Shown here piece by piece: positions 8,509-17,068 of a stretch of 64,000 bases of DNA. The translations under genes and the position numbers were made by a program. The stretch is from contig CAZSHA010000003.1 in the NCBI GenBank assembly GCA_964606575.1, positions 1 to 64,000 on the forward strand, written 5' to 3'. The notes below the pieces were generated by a model, which worked only from the letters and a program-made list of their open reading frames with translations, ran no database searches and was not told the origin of the DNA. Source of the stretch: RGIG4576 sp964606575 (lineage in GTDB: Bacteria > Bacteroidota > Bacteroidia > Bacteroidales > Muribaculaceae). Position 1 is the stretch's first letter. The number at the start of each line of letters is the position of its first letter.

Positions 8509-9270
8509 TTATTTTCTTTTTTCAAAAACAAATCTTGCACGACAATTAATTTCCCTTTCACCGCAACCGACGATGTGAGATATTTCAACCTTAGCATCAT
8601 TAACGTCACTCGCCTCGTTCACAATAACGTCTACTACCATTCCGCCAAAGCACTCTTTCAAAAAAGCTATTTCAAAGCGTTTTATCCTGTGGCTCTCATA
8701 ATATCTCATATCCCACTGATTCAACAACAGTTCCACATAACGAACGCTATTGACGTGGCAATTAATGTCGGTATCGGTATATTGGAAAGTATAATTGTTT
8801 ATCCTGCCCTCATCTATATTCCTCATGCGTGATTGTGGTTTAATAGGACATTCTTTGTCATAAATATTACTTATAACATAGCTTAAATTGGAAATATCAA
8901 CCATCTCTCTAGCTACGGTATCTATAACAAGCCATATCGTACGAGCATAACCCAATACCTGCCCCTTATAATCTACAATCTCGAAATTACGTTGAGAGTA
9001 ATACCTATTATACCCCTCAACCCAAGTGTTTACCGTATACGCCTCATTGACATGAGGATAGTCATTCATTTCTATCGTAACTCGCGATAACACCCAAGCC
9101 TGATTGCTTTCTTTGAGTTTGTCATATCCCACGCCCCACATATTGGCATGTTCTGTGGCAACTTCTATAAGACGAGTCACAAGAAGCGGAAGAGGCATTT
9201 CCTTTTGCGGAGTACACTCTCCAGCCGTCAAAAAATATTCGTGACTATAATATTTTAAATTATTATCCAT
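8509..9270 (-). CDS. Acyl-ACP thioesterase (hotdog fold)
   Basis: A 253-residue protein of the bacterial acyl-ACP thioesterase family (FatA-like), which releases fatty acids from acyl carrier protein. Two hotdog halves are visible; the second holds the conserved DxNxHVNxxxY pattern (DINCHVNSVRY, about residues 166-176), containing active-site residues of the family. It overlaps the end of ilvN by 8 bases and so is translationally coupled to the valine/isoleucine pathway. Bacteroidales make branched-chain fatty acids from the same 2-keto acids, so a link between the two pathways is plausible; the actual acyl chain is not predictable here. Confidence 0.88.
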   Translation of the reverse strand: MDNNLKYYSHEYFLTAGECTPQKEMPLPLLVTRLIEVATEHANMWGVGYDKLKESNQAWVLSRVTIEMNDYPHVNEAYTVNTWVEGYNRYYSQRNFEIVDYKGQVLGYARTIWLVIDTVAREMVDISNLSYVISNIYDKECPIKPQSRMRNIDEGRINNYTFQYTDTDINCHVNSVRYVELLLNQWDMRYYESHRIKRFEIAFLKECFGGMVVDVIVNEASDVNDAKVEISHIVGCGEREINCRARFVFEKRK

Positions 9271-9817
9271 TTGTTAATTGGTCTTTTGCCTGCTTTCTCT
9301 CTTCGATAAACATTGTAACATATTCGTTGGTGTCTTTTGTGACCGCAACACGACCACTACGCACAAATTGTCGAATATCATGACATTTCAAATCATCAAA
9401 CAAAGCCTCCGTTTCTTCAGGATGACCAGTTTTTTCCAAGATTGTATAGTCACGCGACATCTCAAGGATACGAGCGTTATACTTTCTTATAATCTTCTCC
9501 AAGTTAGGCTCTTCAATAAGTTTATCGGTAGGCACTTTGTAAAGAGCGATTTCCTGATATACAATCTCATCGTCGGTATAGAAAAACGATTTCAATACGC
9601 CTATACGCTTTTCTATCTGTTTCACCAATTTTTCTATTGTTTCACGGTCACTATATGATGTGATTGTGAATTTATGAACACCTTTTATTGATGATGGAGA
9701 AACCGAAAGGCTCTCTATATTCAACTTTCTACGTGTATATATTATTGAGATTTGGTTCAACAAACCAACTCGGTTTTCCGAAAACACCGTTACCGTATAT
9801 AATGTCTTTTCTTCCAT
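9263..9817 (-). CDS. ilvN: Acetolactate synthase small (regulatory) subunit
   Basis: The regulatory subunit of acetohydroxyacid synthase, needed for full activity and for feedback inhibition by valine. An ACT domain covers about residues 1-80 (VFSENRVGLLNQISIIYTRR), followed by the C-terminal AHAS small-subunit domain. The 184 residues are typical of the longer IlvH/IlvN type. It begins seven bases after ilvB ends and overlaps the thioesterase start by 8 bases. The symbol ilvH would serve equally. Confidence 0.93.
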   Translation of the reverse strand: MEEKTLYTVTVFSENRVGLLNQISIIYTRRKLNIESLSVSPSSIKGVHKFTITSYSDRETIEKLVKQIEKRIGVLKSFFYTDDEIVYQEIALYKVPTDKLIEEPNLEKIIRKYNARILEMSRDYTILEKTGHPEETEALFDDLKCHDIRQFVRSGRVAVTKDTNEYVTMFIEERKQAKDQLTNG

Positions 9818-9824
9818 ATCGTTC

Positions 9825-11546
9825 TCAATTTTTTGGTTGATATTTCTCGCCTGGTGCTAGAATGGTGTTGATCATCGTGCTTCCCGCAGGAACCATAGGA
9901 AACACATATCCCTCGGTTTCTATATTCACATTTAGCACATATGCTCCATCATATGCCATCATTCGCTCTATAGCTCCATCCAACTCCTCACGGTTCATAA
10001 CATCTTCAGCTTGTATTCCGTAAGCCTTTGCTAATGCCACAAAATCCGGATTCACCATAGGAGTTTCTGAGTAACGCTTATTATAGAATATATCTTGCCA
10101 TTGGCGAACCATTCCCAAGAAATTATTATTCAATATTATGATTTTCACAGCTACACCATATTGGAGAATCACACCAAGCTCTTCTACCGTCATCTGGATT
10201 CCGCCATCACCCACAAAGAAACAAACAGGACGCTCTGGCGCACCTATCTTAGAACCTATAGCGGCAGGCAATCCGAATCCCATAGTACCAAGTCCGCCTG
10301 ATGTAACGATACTCTTAGGTTTTGAATATTGGAAATATCGTGACGACATCATCTGGTTTTGACCCACATCTGTCACCAAAATAGCATTCTCGCCTGCAAC
10401 TTTTGACACTTTATAGACAACCTCGCCCATCTTCAAGTCACCTTGCGTCGGGAATACTTCCTTGTCTATCACCTTTTCTTGTTCTAGTTTCTCATCATCT
10501 TCAAAACTTGCAATCCACTGCGTGTGTTTAGCCTCATTCACTTTTGGCAACAGCTTCTCTAGCACAGTTTTAGCATCGCCTAATATTGTTGCATCAGCCT
10601 TTATATTCTTATTGAATTCCGACTCATCAATATCAATATGAACCACCTTTGATTGTTTAGCGAACTCTTTAACATCGCCTGTCACACGGTCATCAAACCT
10701 CATACCGATTGCAATCAACAAATCGCAACGGTTGGTAGCCATATTAGGAGCCACATTGCCATGCATTCCAAGCATACCCTTATTTAACGGATGAGCCGTA
10801 GGGATTGTAGACAATCCTAACAACGTGGTCGAAACTGGAATATCAGCTTTCTCAGCAAGAGTAGCTAATTCCTTTTCTGCTTCGGCTATCATAACGCCAT
10901 GACCAGAAACTATCAACGGACGCTCTGATTTATTAATCAAATCAGCTACCGCATCCAACTCGTCCTCATCAACTTCAGGATAAGGTATATAACTACGTAT
11001 ATAATTACATTTCTTATATTCAGTCCATTCTATTAACTCATTTTGAGCGTTCTTGGCAAAATCCAGCACAACAGGGCCAGGACGACCAGTAGATGCGATG
11101 AAAAAAGCGCGTGACACAGCCCATTCTATTTCATCGGCAGTTCGTATCTGATGACTCCATTTTGTTACTGGTTGAGTAATACCTATCACATCGGTTTCTT
11201 GGAACGCATCACTTCCTAGCGATTCGCTAGAAACCTGACCAGTAATAACGACCAACGGAGTACTGTCCATCATAGCATCGCTAAGACCAGTAATAACATT
11301 CGTAGCACCTGGACCTGATGTAACAAACACGACACCAGTTTTTCCGCTCACTCTGGCATAACCTTGTGCCGCATGTGTAGCTCCTTGCTCATGACGCACC
11401 AAGATGTGACATAACTTGTCCTTATGGTCATAAAGACGGTCAAAAACTGGAATTATAGCACCGCCAGGATAGCCGAATACAGTATCTACACCTTCAGCCT
11501 CAATTGACCTAAGCAACGCTTCTGCTCCTGTTATCTTTTCACTCAT
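9825..11546 (-). CDS. ilvB: Acetolactate synthase large (catalytic) subunit
   Basis: Catalyses the ThDP-dependent condensation of pyruvate with pyruvate or 2-ketobutyrate, the first common step of the pathway. I place the start at the ATG at 11546 (MSEKITGAEAL, 573 residues), the normal N terminus. The open frame runs a further 66 codons upstream but overlaps the end of ilvD and is unlike the family. The catalytic glutamate is in RHEQGATHAA, FAD/structural SGPGATN follows, and the ThDP/Mg motif is GDGGIQMT through NNNFLG near the C terminus. It starts 46 bases after ilvD. Confidence 0.96.
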   Translation of the reverse strand: MSEKITGAEALLRSIEAEGVDTVFGYPGGAIIPVFDRLYDHKDKLCHILVRHEQGATHAAQGYARVSGKTGVVFVTSGPGATNVITGLSDAMMDSTPLVVITGQVSSESLGSDAFQETDVIGITQPVTKWSHQIRTADEIEWAVSRAFFIASTGRPGPVVLDFAKNAQNELIEWTEYKKCNYIRSYIPYPEVDEDELDAVADLINKSERPLIVSGHGVMIAEAEKELATLAEKADIPVSTTLLGLSTIPTAHPLNKGMLGMHGNVAPNMATNRCDLLIAIGMRFDDRVTGDVKEFAKQSKVVHIDIDESEFNKNIKADATILGDAKTVLEKLLPKVNEAKHTQWIASFEDDEKLEQEKVIDKEVFPTQGDLKMGEVVYKVSKVAGENAILVTDVGQNQMMSSRYFQYSKPKSIVTSGGLGTMGFGLPAAIGSKIGAPERPVCFFVGDGGIQMTVEELGVILQYGVAVKIIILNNNFLGMVRQWQDIFYNKRYSETPMVNPDFVALAKAYGIQAEDVMNREELDGAIERMMAYDGAYVLNVNIETEGYVFPMVPAGSTMINTILAPGEKYQPKN

Positions 11547-11592
11547 ATATATACTCTTATTTTTCAGTATTATAATCTTCACTCTAAATGGA

Positions 11593-13416
11593 TCACTCTC
11601 TAACGCCGCCCTTGTCAGCCGATGTAACCATTGATGCGTAAGCCTGTAAAGCCTTAGACACGACACGTTGGCGATATTTAGGAGTAAATGCCGACTTACC
11701 ACGTTTTTCTTCCTCGGCACGTCGTGAGGCAAGCTCCCCATCACTCAATTTAACACTTATACTGCGTGATGGAATGTCTATTACAATAATGTCGCCCTCT
11801 CTCACTAGTCCAATATTACCTCCAGCTGCAGCTTCTGGTGATATGTGACCTATCGACAAGCCTGATGTTCCACCCGAGAAACGACCATCGGTAATCAATG
11901 CACAAGCCTTTCCTAAATGTTTAGACTTAATGTAAGATGTAGGATAAAGCATTTCTTGCATACCAGGACCACCCTTTGGACCTTCGTGAGTAATAACAAC
12001 AACATCACCAGCCTGCACCTTATCTCCTAAGATGCCTTCAACAGCATCATCTTGCGACTCAAATACTTTAGCCGTCCCCTCAAAATGGAATATGCTTTCG
12101 TCAACTCCCGCAGTCTTCACGACACAGCCATCTTTAGCTATGTTGCCATAAAGCACCGCAATACCGCCATCTTTCACGTATGCGTGTTCAAAATCACGTA
12201 TACATCCTGCCGAACGGTCGGTTTCTAAATCTTTATAATAATTTGATTGTGATGCCATCTTGATATTACGCACATTGCATGGCGCGCTTAACCACATCTT
12301 CTTTGCATCTTCACCAAAGTTTTTCCCTTCTATCGCATAATTATCTATTGCTTCACCCAAAGTCATGCCATCCACTCTCTTAACGTTAGTATCAAGTAGC
12401 CCTTGAGCCGACAATTGATACATAATAGACATTATACCACCAGCCCTGTTAACATCTTGCACATGATAATGTCCATTAGGAGCTACCTTACACAAAACTG
12501 GTGTCTTGCGGCTTAGAGCATCAATATCTTTCATTGTGAAATCAGCACCCGCTTCATTAGCCACAGCTAGCAAGTGAAGCACTGTATTAGTGCTGCCGCC
12601 CATAGCTATATCAAGCGACATGGCATTAAGCATGGCATTGCGTGTAGCTATACTACGAGGAAGCACGCTTTCATCTTCTTCCTCATAATACTTACGGCAA
12701 TTTTCAACAATTTGAGCCGCAGCTTTACGGAACAATTCTCTACGGTTCTCATGGGTCGACAATATAGTACCATTGCCTGGAAGAGCCAATCCTATCGCCT
12801 CATTCAGGCAGTTCATGCTGTTGGCTGTAAACATTCCCGAACAACATCCGCACGTAGGACAACCAGCATCCTCAATCTTAGCAACAGTATCATCGTCTAC
12901 AGTAGGATCGGCAGAATCAATCATTACATCAATTAAATCTAACGGACGTTTTCCAAGCCAACCTGCCTCCATAGGACCACCGCTCACAAATATCGCAGGT
13001 ATGTTCAAACGCATTGCCGCCATCATCATACCCGGTGTTATTTTATCGCAATTGCTTATGCACACCATAGCATCGGCACGATGAGCATTCACCATATATT
13101 CCACGCTATCGGCTATCAAATCACGAGAAGGCAAAGAATACAACATGCCGTCATGTCCCATAGCTATACCATCGTCAATCGCAATTGTGTTAAATTCGGC
13201 AGCAAAACATCCAAGTTTCTCAATTTCGCTTTTCACATATTGCCCTATCTCATGCAAATGCGTATGCCCTGGCACAAATTGTGTAAAAGAATTAACTATG
13301 GCAATCACAGGTTTGCCCATTTGCTCCACTTTCATTCCGTTAGCGCGCCACAACGCTCTAGCCCCAGCCATACGGCGACCGTTCATTGATATTGAACTTC
13401 TTAATGGTATGCTCAT
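11593..13416 (-). CDS. ilvD: Dihydroxy-acid dehydratase
   Basis: An iron-sulfur enzyme that dehydrates 2,3-dihydroxy acids to the 2-keto acids of valine and isoleucine. The ATG at 13416 (MSIPLRSSIS, 607 residues) is chosen over a frame start at 13446, because 13446 lies within the attenuator hairpin. Cluster cysteines are visible in SNCDKITPGM and in AGCPTCGCCSGMF; the substrate region GRFSGGTSGLSIGH is intact. It is the first structural gene of the operon. The start codon lies 15 bases after the T-run of the attenuator, with a weak AAGGAAAT just upstream. Confidence 0.97.
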   Translation of the reverse strand: MSIPLRSSISMNGRRMAGARALWRANGMKVEQMGKPVIAIVNSFTQFVPGHTHLHEIGQYVKSEIEKLGCFAAEFNTIAIDDGIAMGHDGMLYSLPSRDLIADSVEYMVNAHRADAMVCISNCDKITPGMMMAAMRLNIPAIFVSGGPMEAGWLGKRPLDLIDVMIDSADPTVDDDTVAKIEDAGCPTCGCCSGMFTANSMNCLNEAIGLALPGNGTILSTHENRRELFRKAAAQIVENCRKYYEEEDESVLPRSIATRNAMLNAMSLDIAMGGSTNTVLHLLAVANEAGADFTMKDIDALSRKTPVLCKVAPNGHYHVQDVNRAGGIMSIMYQLSAQGLLDTNVKRVDGMTLGEAIDNYAIEGKNFGEDAKKMWLSAPCNVRNIKMASQSNYYKDLETDRSAGCIRDFEHAYVKDGGIAVLYGNIAKDGCVVKTAGVDESIFHFEGTAKVFESQDDAVEGILGDKVQAGDVVVITHEGPKGGPGMQEMLYPTSYIKSKHLGKACALITDGRFSGGTSGLSIGHISPEAAAGGNIGLVREGDIIVIDIPSRSISVKLSDGELASRRAEEEKRGKSAFTPKYRQRVVSKALQAYASMVTSADKGGVRE

Positions 13417-13431
13417 AATTTCCTTGTAATT

Positions 13432-13523
13432 AAAAAACCTTTCCAACGCTACTAGGAGGAAAGGTTCAATATATCTTCTTAATGTTTATTTTTATCGTTG
13501 TAGATTTTAACACGATTCCTCCT
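13432..13523 (-). promoter_or_regulatory. Transcription attenuator of the ilv operon (antiterminator and terminator)
   Basis: Read leftward, a terminator hairpin forms from AACCTTTCC (complement of 13458-13466) and GGAAAGGTT (complement of 13436-13444) with a 13-base loop, followed directly by six T (13432-13437). An alternative helix is available: AGGAGGAA at 13523-13516, starting on the leader-peptide stop codon, is a perfect complement of TTCCTCCT at 13461-13454, which includes part of the terminator's left arm and loop. The two structures exclude each other. A ribosome stalled on the valine codons would leave AGGAGGAA free (read-through); a ribosome reaching the stop codon would cover it (termination). 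Confidence 0.85.
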
Positions 13524-13618
13524 TAACAATTACGCATAACGACCACGACGACATCCACTAATGCCACCAGCAGTACATTCAGACTAATTATAACAGTTGA
13601 AATCATAACGTTAAGCAT
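13523..13618 (-). CDS. ilv leader peptide (branched-chain amino-acid rich)
   Basis: A 31-codon frame starting at the ATG at 13618 (or 27 codons from 13606) and ending at 13523. Of 31 residues, 10 are Val, 5 Leu and 3 Ile, including five consecutive Val codons near the end (DVVVVVM). Codons for the amino acids made by the downstream operon, packed in a short peptide before a terminator, are the hallmark of ilv/leu attenuation, as in the enteric ilvGMEDA and ilvBN leaders. Its promoter is a consensus match 17 bases upstream, so the transcript would begin about 10 bases before the ATG. A longer frame back to 13756 crosses the promoter and is not used. Confidence 0.85.
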   Translation of the reverse strand: MLNVMISTVIISLNVLLVALVDVVVVVMRNC

Positions 13619-13634
13619 ATTTCTAATATTATTG

Positions 13635-13666
13635 CAAAGGTAAAGGCTTCTTTCGTGAAAAACAAA
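13635..13666 (-). promoter_or_regulatory. Promoter of the ilv operon
   Basis: Read leftward, TTTG (complement of 13663-13666), 20 bases, then TACCTTTG (complement of 13635-13642): a full match to the Bacteroidota consensus. The start is expected near 13628, just before the leader peptide. Confidence 0.8.
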
Positions 13667-13861
13667 TATTTCGCACAAATAAATCACTTTTTCTTTCAAT
13701 TTATTCAAAATCGACCGAAACATCTTACAATTTTCGACCACATACTCTTCTTTCACTTATTATACGCCTCTTATTTATAATAAGGTGATTAATATCTTAC
13801 TTTTCCTATAATCTTTATGTCAATGTAAAACCACATTACGCCAACAACTGCATATTTTTAT

Positions 13862-13869
13862 TATCTTTG
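13862..13869 (+). promoter_or_regulatory. -7 box for the TamL-like gene
   Basis: TATCTTTG matches TAnnTTTG 35 bases before the start codon. The -33 region has no clear TTTG at the expected distance. Confidence 0.45.
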
Positions 13870-13904
13870 CATCGCTTTTTAGAAAACATTATCATTTTCA
13901 ATTG

Positions 13905-16232
13905 ATGCTTAGACGAATAAGTCCTTTTTATATTATAATCCTATCGGTACTAGTTGCTATGCTGAGCGCATGCAGCTCAACTAAACATGTACCTCAGGGC
14001 AAATATCTCGTCAACAAAGTAAGTATCAACGTGCATGACAACGAGAACATAAAAGGTTCCGATTACATCAACTACCTCAAGCAGCTCCCGAATCACGCAG
14101 TTCTCGGAGGCATGAAACTGCAACTAGGTCTGTACAATCTGTCAGGGCGTGATAGCAGCAAGCGTGTGAACAAATGGCTAAAATCATTAGGCGAAGCCCC
14201 TGTTATTTACAACCAAGCATCAACCAATGCATCACAAAAGGAGTTAACTACGCTACTCATAAATAAAGGCTATCTAAGCACTAAAGTAACCGTAGATACC
14301 GTAATTAATGATAAGAAAAGAAAAATAGATGTCACCTATAATGTGACAACAGGCAAACAACACAGAATCAAAACTGTTTCTTACAACATTCCCAACGACA
14401 CTTTAAGGAATCTGATTCTAGCCGATACGGCACAATCTTTGATAAAGCCTAATTCGGCATTCGACCGCAACATACTGAGCCAGCAACGGGATGCAATAAC
14501 AAAGAAGCTGCGGGAAAAAGGCTATTACGCATTCAATAAAGAGTATATCACATTCACAGCCGACACTACCGCTGGCTCTATGGACGTTGACCTAACTCTG
14601 AACACAATGCCGCCCTATTCCAACGACAAAATGAAATATTACACTTCACATAAGCCGTTTTATGTGCGGAACGTCATTTTCGTCACCAATTACGACCCGC
14701 TAACAATGCATGATTCCGATTCATACGTAGCGAAAGACACTGTAGTTTATAACAACATCACCATACTTTATGGCGAATCTCATTATCTAAGACGAAAAGT
14801 CATCGACGAATGCTGTTTTATAGAGCCAGGAAGCCTATACAACGCCGCAAACGTGACCAAAACCTACCAAGCGCTAGGACGACTAGAAATCCTTAAATTC
14901 ATCAACATCGAAATTAAACCCATAGGCGAATTTGATGGAAAAATATGGCTTGACACCTATGTGCTTCTTACCGCTGGCAAGTCGCAATCACTATCATTAT
15001 CTCTTGAAGGAACGAATTCGGCTGGTGACTTGGGATTCGGTATAGGTACAGGGTATCAACACCGCAATATCGCACGAGGCGCAGAAACGCTAAACACTAA
15101 ATTCCGAGTTTCCTACGAGAGCCTGTCAGGCAACTTGAACGGTCTTATAAATGATAAATATTCAGAATACGCTGGAGAAGTAGGTATCACCTACCCTAAG
15201 TTCAAAGCTCCTTTTCTGAGCAAGCAGTTCAAGCAGAAGATATTAGCATCAACCGAGCTATCAACTCAATTCAACTACCAGCAACGCCCTGAATACACTC
15301 GTATCATAGCGGGTGCTGCTTGGAAATACCTTTGGAGCGAAAAGGATAAGAATACACGGCATACGGTAACTTTGCTTGATTTGAACTACGTTTATTTGCC
15401 CGAAAGCCAAATAAATTTTTTAGACAGCATTGCAAATCCGCTACTAAGATACTCTTACGAAGACCACTTTATAATGCGTCTTGCCTACTCTTTCTACCAC
15501 TCGAATAAAAAAGAACGTGACTTTTTCGGCTCACAATTCCAAGACAACGTATATACAATACGTGCTGGTGTAGAAACCGCAGGAAATGTTTTATATGCCC
15601 TATCACGAATAGGCGGATTCCTAAAGGAGAATGACGGATATGAAATTTTCGGCATAAGGTATTCGCAATATGTAAAATTCGATTTAGATTACGCCGTCAC
15701 GCATAATTTCAGCCGTCGCAACTCATTGTCATTCCACCTAGGGCTAGGAGTTGCCTTACCATACGGGAACTCCAATGTGCTACCGTTTGAGAAGCGCTTC
15801 TATTCTGGCGGAGCTAACAGCGTAAGAGGTTGGGGAGTCAGAACTCTAGGACCAGGTAGCTATAACGGCAAAAACTCAGTAAACAATTTTATTTATCAAT
15901 GTGGCGATATAAGATTTGACTTGAACCTTGAGTATCGTATGAAATTGTTCTGGAAATTTGAGCTTGGAGCATTTATAGATGCTGGAAATATATGGACCAT
16001 CCGAAATTACGAAGATCAGCCTGGGGGCGTGTTCAAAATAAACGAGTTCTACAAGCAGATAGCCCTTTCCTACGGTTTAGGTCTGCGTATGGACTTTGAT
16101 TACTTCCTACTACGCCTTGACGTGGGAATGAAAGCTCACAACCCTGCCAGCGGACAGGAAAGGTGGCCATTGTTACATCCTAGATGGAATAGAGATTCGG
16201 CATTCCATTTTTCCGTTGGTTATCCATTCTAA
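13905..16232 (+). CDS. Omp85-family outer-membrane lipoprotein, TamA-like (TamL)
   Basis: A 775-residue outer-membrane protein. The ATG at 13905 gives a signal peptide ending in a lipobox, LSACSST, so the N terminus is lipidated. POTRA-like repeats fill about residues 30-400, and a C-terminal 16-stranded barrel (bacterial surface antigen/D15 domain) follows. The Omp85 signature SVRGW (in GGANSVRGWG) is present about residue 645, and the chain ends in a phenylalanine (VGYPF) as expected for a barrel. Lipidated TamA homologues (TamL) are typical of Bacteroidota and are thought to assist outer-membrane assembly with TamB. No TamB gene adjoins it here. Confidence 0.88.
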   Translation: MLRRISPFYIIILSVLVAMLSACSSTKHVPQGKYLVNKVSINVHDNENIKGSDYINYLKQLPNHAVLGGMKLQLGLYNLSGRDSSKRVNKWLKSLGEAPVIYNQASTNASQKELTTLLINKGYLSTKVTVDTVINDKKRKIDVTYNVTTGKQHRIKTVSYNIPNDTLRNLILADTAQSLIKPNSAFDRNILSQQRDAITKKLREKGYYAFNKEYITFTADTTAGSMDVDLTLNTMPPYSNDKMKYYTSHKPFYVRNVIFVTNYDPLTMHDSDSYVAKDTVVYNNITILYGESHYLRRKVIDECCFIEPGSLYNAANVTKTYQALGRLEILKFINIEIKPIGEFDGKIWLDTYVLLTAGKSQSLSLSLEGTNSAGDLGFGIGTGYQHRNIARGAETLNTKFRVSYESLSGNLNGLINDKYSEYAGEVGITYPKFKAPFLSKQFKQKILASTELSTQFNYQQRPEYTRIIAGAAWKYLWSEKDKNTRHTVTLLDLNYVYLPESQINFLDSIANPLLRYSYEDHFIMRLAYSFYHSNKKERDFFGSQFQDNVYTIRAGVETAGNVLYALSRIGGFLKENDGYEIFGIRYSQYVKFDLDYAVTHNFSRRNSLSFHLGLGVALPYGNSNVLPFEKRFYSGGANSVRGWGVRTLGPGSYNGKNSVNNFIYQCGDIRFDLNLEYRMKLFWKFELGAFIDAGNIWTIRNYEDQPGGVFKINEFYKQIALSYGLGLRMDFDYFLLRLDVGMKAHNPASGQERWPLLHPRWNRDSAFHFSVGYPF

Positions 16233-16257
16233 AAACTATATTCATACATATTATTTT

Positions 16258-16929
16258 ATGAAGAAATTAGCTATTTTCGACTTAGACGGAACGTTGCTAA
16301 ACACAATAGAAGATTTAGGACGTGCATGCAATTATGCCCTTGAACAGAAAGGTCTACCAATCCACAATATGGCATCCTACCCTTTCTTGGTCGGTAACGG
16401 GGTGAAGAATCTTGTGTTAAGAGCAGTACCCGAAAGTTACCGCACCGAAAGCGCTATCGGGGACATTCTTGCGGAATTTAAAGAATACTACAACCAGCAC
16501 AACTGCGACTTCACCACTCCTTATATAGGTATACCTGAGCTACTAGAATCACTATCTGGAATGGGAGTGAAAATAGCGGTGGCTTCAAACAAGTATCAAC
16601 AAGCTACCGAAAAGATAGTAAGACACTTCTTCCCCGGCTTTGATTTCGTAACAATAAACGGCCAACAAGAAGGTATTCCAGTTAAACCCGACCCTTCAAT
16701 CGTATTCGACATTTTAGCTAAAGCACAAGTCGCCAAAGACGAAACAATCTTCATCGGCGACTCTGGTGTCGATATGGAAACTGCCCGCAGGGCTTGCATC
16801 GACTCTATCGGAGTGACATGGGGATTTCGTCCGGAAAAAGAGTTAACCGAACACTACGCAAACCACATCGTGCATAGTCCAACCGAGATTTTAGAGATTG
16901 TTAAAAACAATTCGTCAAAAGTTGTGTGA
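16258..16929 (+). CDS. HAD-superfamily phosphatase (phosphoglycolate phosphatase-like)
   Basis: A 223-residue HAD hydrolase with an alpha-helical cap (residues about 15-85). Motif I is FDLDGTLLNT (residues 6-15, nucleophile Asp and acid/base Asp), motif II lies in VASNK, motif III has the Lys in PVKPDPS, and motif IV is IGDSGVDMETA. The layout matches Gph-type phosphoglycolate phosphatases; the true substrate cannot be told from sequence. The ATG at 16258 is preferred to a longer frame that overlaps the end of the TamL-like gene. It starts 25 bases after that gene and probably shares its transcript. Confidence 0.87.
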   Translation: MKKLAIFDLDGTLLNTIEDLGRACNYALEQKGLPIHNMASYPFLVGNGVKNLVLRAVPESYRTESAIGDILAEFKEYYNQHNCDFTTPYIGIPELLESLSGMGVKIAVASNKYQQATEKIVRHFFPGFDFVTINGQQEGIPVKPDPSIVFDILAKAQVAKDETIFIGDSGVDMETARRACIDSIGVTWGFRPEKELTEHYANHIVHSPTEILEIVKNNSSKVV

Positions 16930-16940
16930 ATCCAAGGGAT

Positions 16941-16957
16941 TTTTAAACAGTTTCTAA
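16941..16957 (+). repeat. 17-base motif TTTTAAACAGTTTCTAA, copy 1
   Basis: It occurs in the opposite orientation, with 16 of 17 bases identical, at 51449-51465. Both copies lie between genes. Here it sits just upstream of the promoter of the YidE-type transporter. Confidence 0.4.
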
Positions 16958-16967
16958 ATCTTTTTAG

Positions 16968-16998
16968 TTGGTCATACCAAAAATAAGTCCTACATTTG
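16968..16998 (+). promoter_or_regulatory. Promoter for the YidE/YbjL-type transporter
   Basis: A TTGG -33 box at 16968-16971, a 19-base spacer and TACATTTG at 16991-16998. The leader would be about 65 bases. Confidence 0.6.
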
Positions 16999-17068
16999 CA
17001 CAAAATTTCAAAAAACGGGCATATAGCCCTAAAAAGCCAATATACAAATTAAAATTCCTACGTTTATT

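Noticed and set aside
11547..11744. 66-codon N-terminal extension of ilvB
   Set aside because: It overlaps the 3' end of ilvD and has no likeness to acetolactate synthase; the ATG at 11546 gives the normal N terminus.
12574..13429. Several frames antisense to ilvD
   Set aside because: Shadows of ilvD; the residues read like reverse-strand noise, rich in His, Ser and Thr.
13619..13756. Upstream part of the 77-codon frame containing the leader peptide
   Set aside because: It spans the operon promoter, so it cannot be on the same transcript; only the 31-codon end is kept.
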